A stretch of DNA of 64,000 nt from Gammaproteobacteria bacterium (GTDB taxonomy: Bacteria; Pseudomonadota; Gammaproteobacteria; Burkholderiales; Burkholderiaceae_C), in the NCBI GenBank assembly GCA_018828125.1, contig JAHJWB010000003.1:62001-126000 (forward strand), read 5' to 3'. Within the stretch, counting starts at the first letter, position 1. The number at the start of each line of letters is the position of its first letter. Below, piece by piece: positions 63,603-64,000 of this stretch. The translations under genes and the position numbers were made by a program. The notes beneath the pieces are model-generated. The model worked only from the letters and a program-made list of their open reading frames with translations. It had not been told where the DNA came from and searched no databases.

Positions 63603-64000
63603 ATGGCAGAACCTTTTCTCTCCGAGATCCGTATCGTCTCGTTTGGCTTCCCGCCCAAGGGATGGGCTTTTTGCAACGGGCAGCTTTTGCCCATTAATCA
63701 GAACCAGGCGCTGTTTTCCCTGTTGGGTACCACCTTTGGCGGCGACGGGCGTGTCAATTTTGCGCTGCCGGATTTCCGTGCACGCATGCCCCTCCATGTC
63801 GGGGGATCGCATGCGCTGGGAGAGCGCGGCGGAGAGCAGGCGCATACCTTGTCCGTGAGTGAGTTACCGATGCACACCCATGTCCCGCTTGCGACTTCTG
63901 CGGTGGGCCGCGCTACAGGCCCGACAGGCAACGTGTTTGCTGCATCACGCGGCAGTTACGCCGCTTCGGCAACTGCGGCCACCCGAGCGGACACTATTAC
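63603..64000 (+). CDS. Phage tail-collar domain protein, partial (cut by window end)
   Basis: The first 132 residues are present. The tail-collar domain (EPFLSEIRIVSFGFPPKGWAFCNG, LLGTTFGGDGRVNFALPDFRARMPLHVGG) is complete. It follows the first copy by 4 bp and shares the plan, so the pair arose by duplication; the rest lies beyond the window. Confidence 0.88.
   Translation, partial: MAEPFLSEIRIVSFGFPPKGWAFCNGQLLPINQNQALFSLLGTTFGGDGRVNFALPDFRARMPLHVGGSHALGERGGEQAHTLSVSELPMHTHVPLATSAVGRATGPTGNVFAASRGSYAASATAATRADTI

Noticed and set aside
62450-64000. A prophage
   Set aside because: Only collar-type proteins are present; no capsid, terminase, integrase or attachment repeats.

Overview
The window is about 64 kb of GC-rich bacterial chromosome. 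It looks like a member of the Comamonadaceae (Betaproteobacteria), most like Acidovorax. The grounds are the gene content and order (sdhCDAB-sdhE-gltA beside a GntR regulator and mdh, then acnB; ribBA-ribH-nusB; ybgC-tolQRA), a bifunctional-looking RibBA with a worn-out RibA half, and a short interspersed repeat seen at least 13 times between genes. There are no rRNA or tRNA genes, insertion sequences, integrases or CRISPR arrays. Nearly every gene is intact; only the two genes cut by the window edges are partial.

Layout. 1-9.5 kb: the end of a tannase/feruloyl-esterase gene, a PA0069-type radical SAM protein behind a LexA-like box, an SbtA-type bicarbonate permease with a divergent LysR regulator, an AraC regulator, a peroxiredoxin-like protein, two tandem glutathione transferases, and a LysR gene facing an NTF2-like/SDR pair. 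9.6-15.7 kb: a tripartite RND efflux operon (adaptor, pump, outer-membrane channel). 16-20.4 kb: a small GNAT protein, a LysR/quinone-oxidoreductase divergent pair with a clean palindromic operator, and an EptA/MCR-family phosphoethanolamine transferase. 20.4-22.95 kb: the glutathione-dependent formaldehyde detoxification operon frmR-frmA-fghA with two FrmR-type operators. 23.1-35.1 kb: a TCA-cycle block. 35.2-42.7 kb: a DUF5610 protein, tolA/R/Q, ybgC, an aminotransferase, nusB, ribH, ribBA and a ferredoxin. 42.8-50.8 kb: a DUF938 methyltransferase, a noncoding block of three 107-bp repeats each with a perfect DnaA box, DUF427, an SDR enzyme, gshA, a two-gene membrane/CxxC unit, the GTPase RbgA, and a Zur/zinc-chaperone-like pair behind a nested palindrome. 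50.8-61.4 kb: a GGDEF/EAL protein, a 47-aa basic protein, a RidA/SoxR divergent pair with a SoxR box in a 19-bp-spacer promoter, DUF1428, a 1042-aa protein of unknown function, an M14 deacylase, DUF924, and an EamA transporter. 61.6-64 kb: a cluster of two DUF6916-like proteins (one with a Tat signal), a GNAT acetyltransferase and two phage-tail-collar proteins, the last running off the window.

Themes. Glutathione and thiol/redox chemistry recurs (gshA, two GSTs, frmA/fghA, peroxiredoxin-like protein, SoxR/RidA). The TCA block carries succinate dehydrogenase, its flavinylation factor, citrate synthase, malate dehydrogenase and aconitase B within 12 kb, with a GntR regulator in the middle. Several regulators have convincing operators beside them (LexA, FrmR, SoxR, Zur, LysR, GntR). 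The least explained items are the DnaA-box repeat array at 43.5-43.9 kb, the interspersed repeat family, the 1042-aa protein, and the DUF6916/tail-collar cluster.
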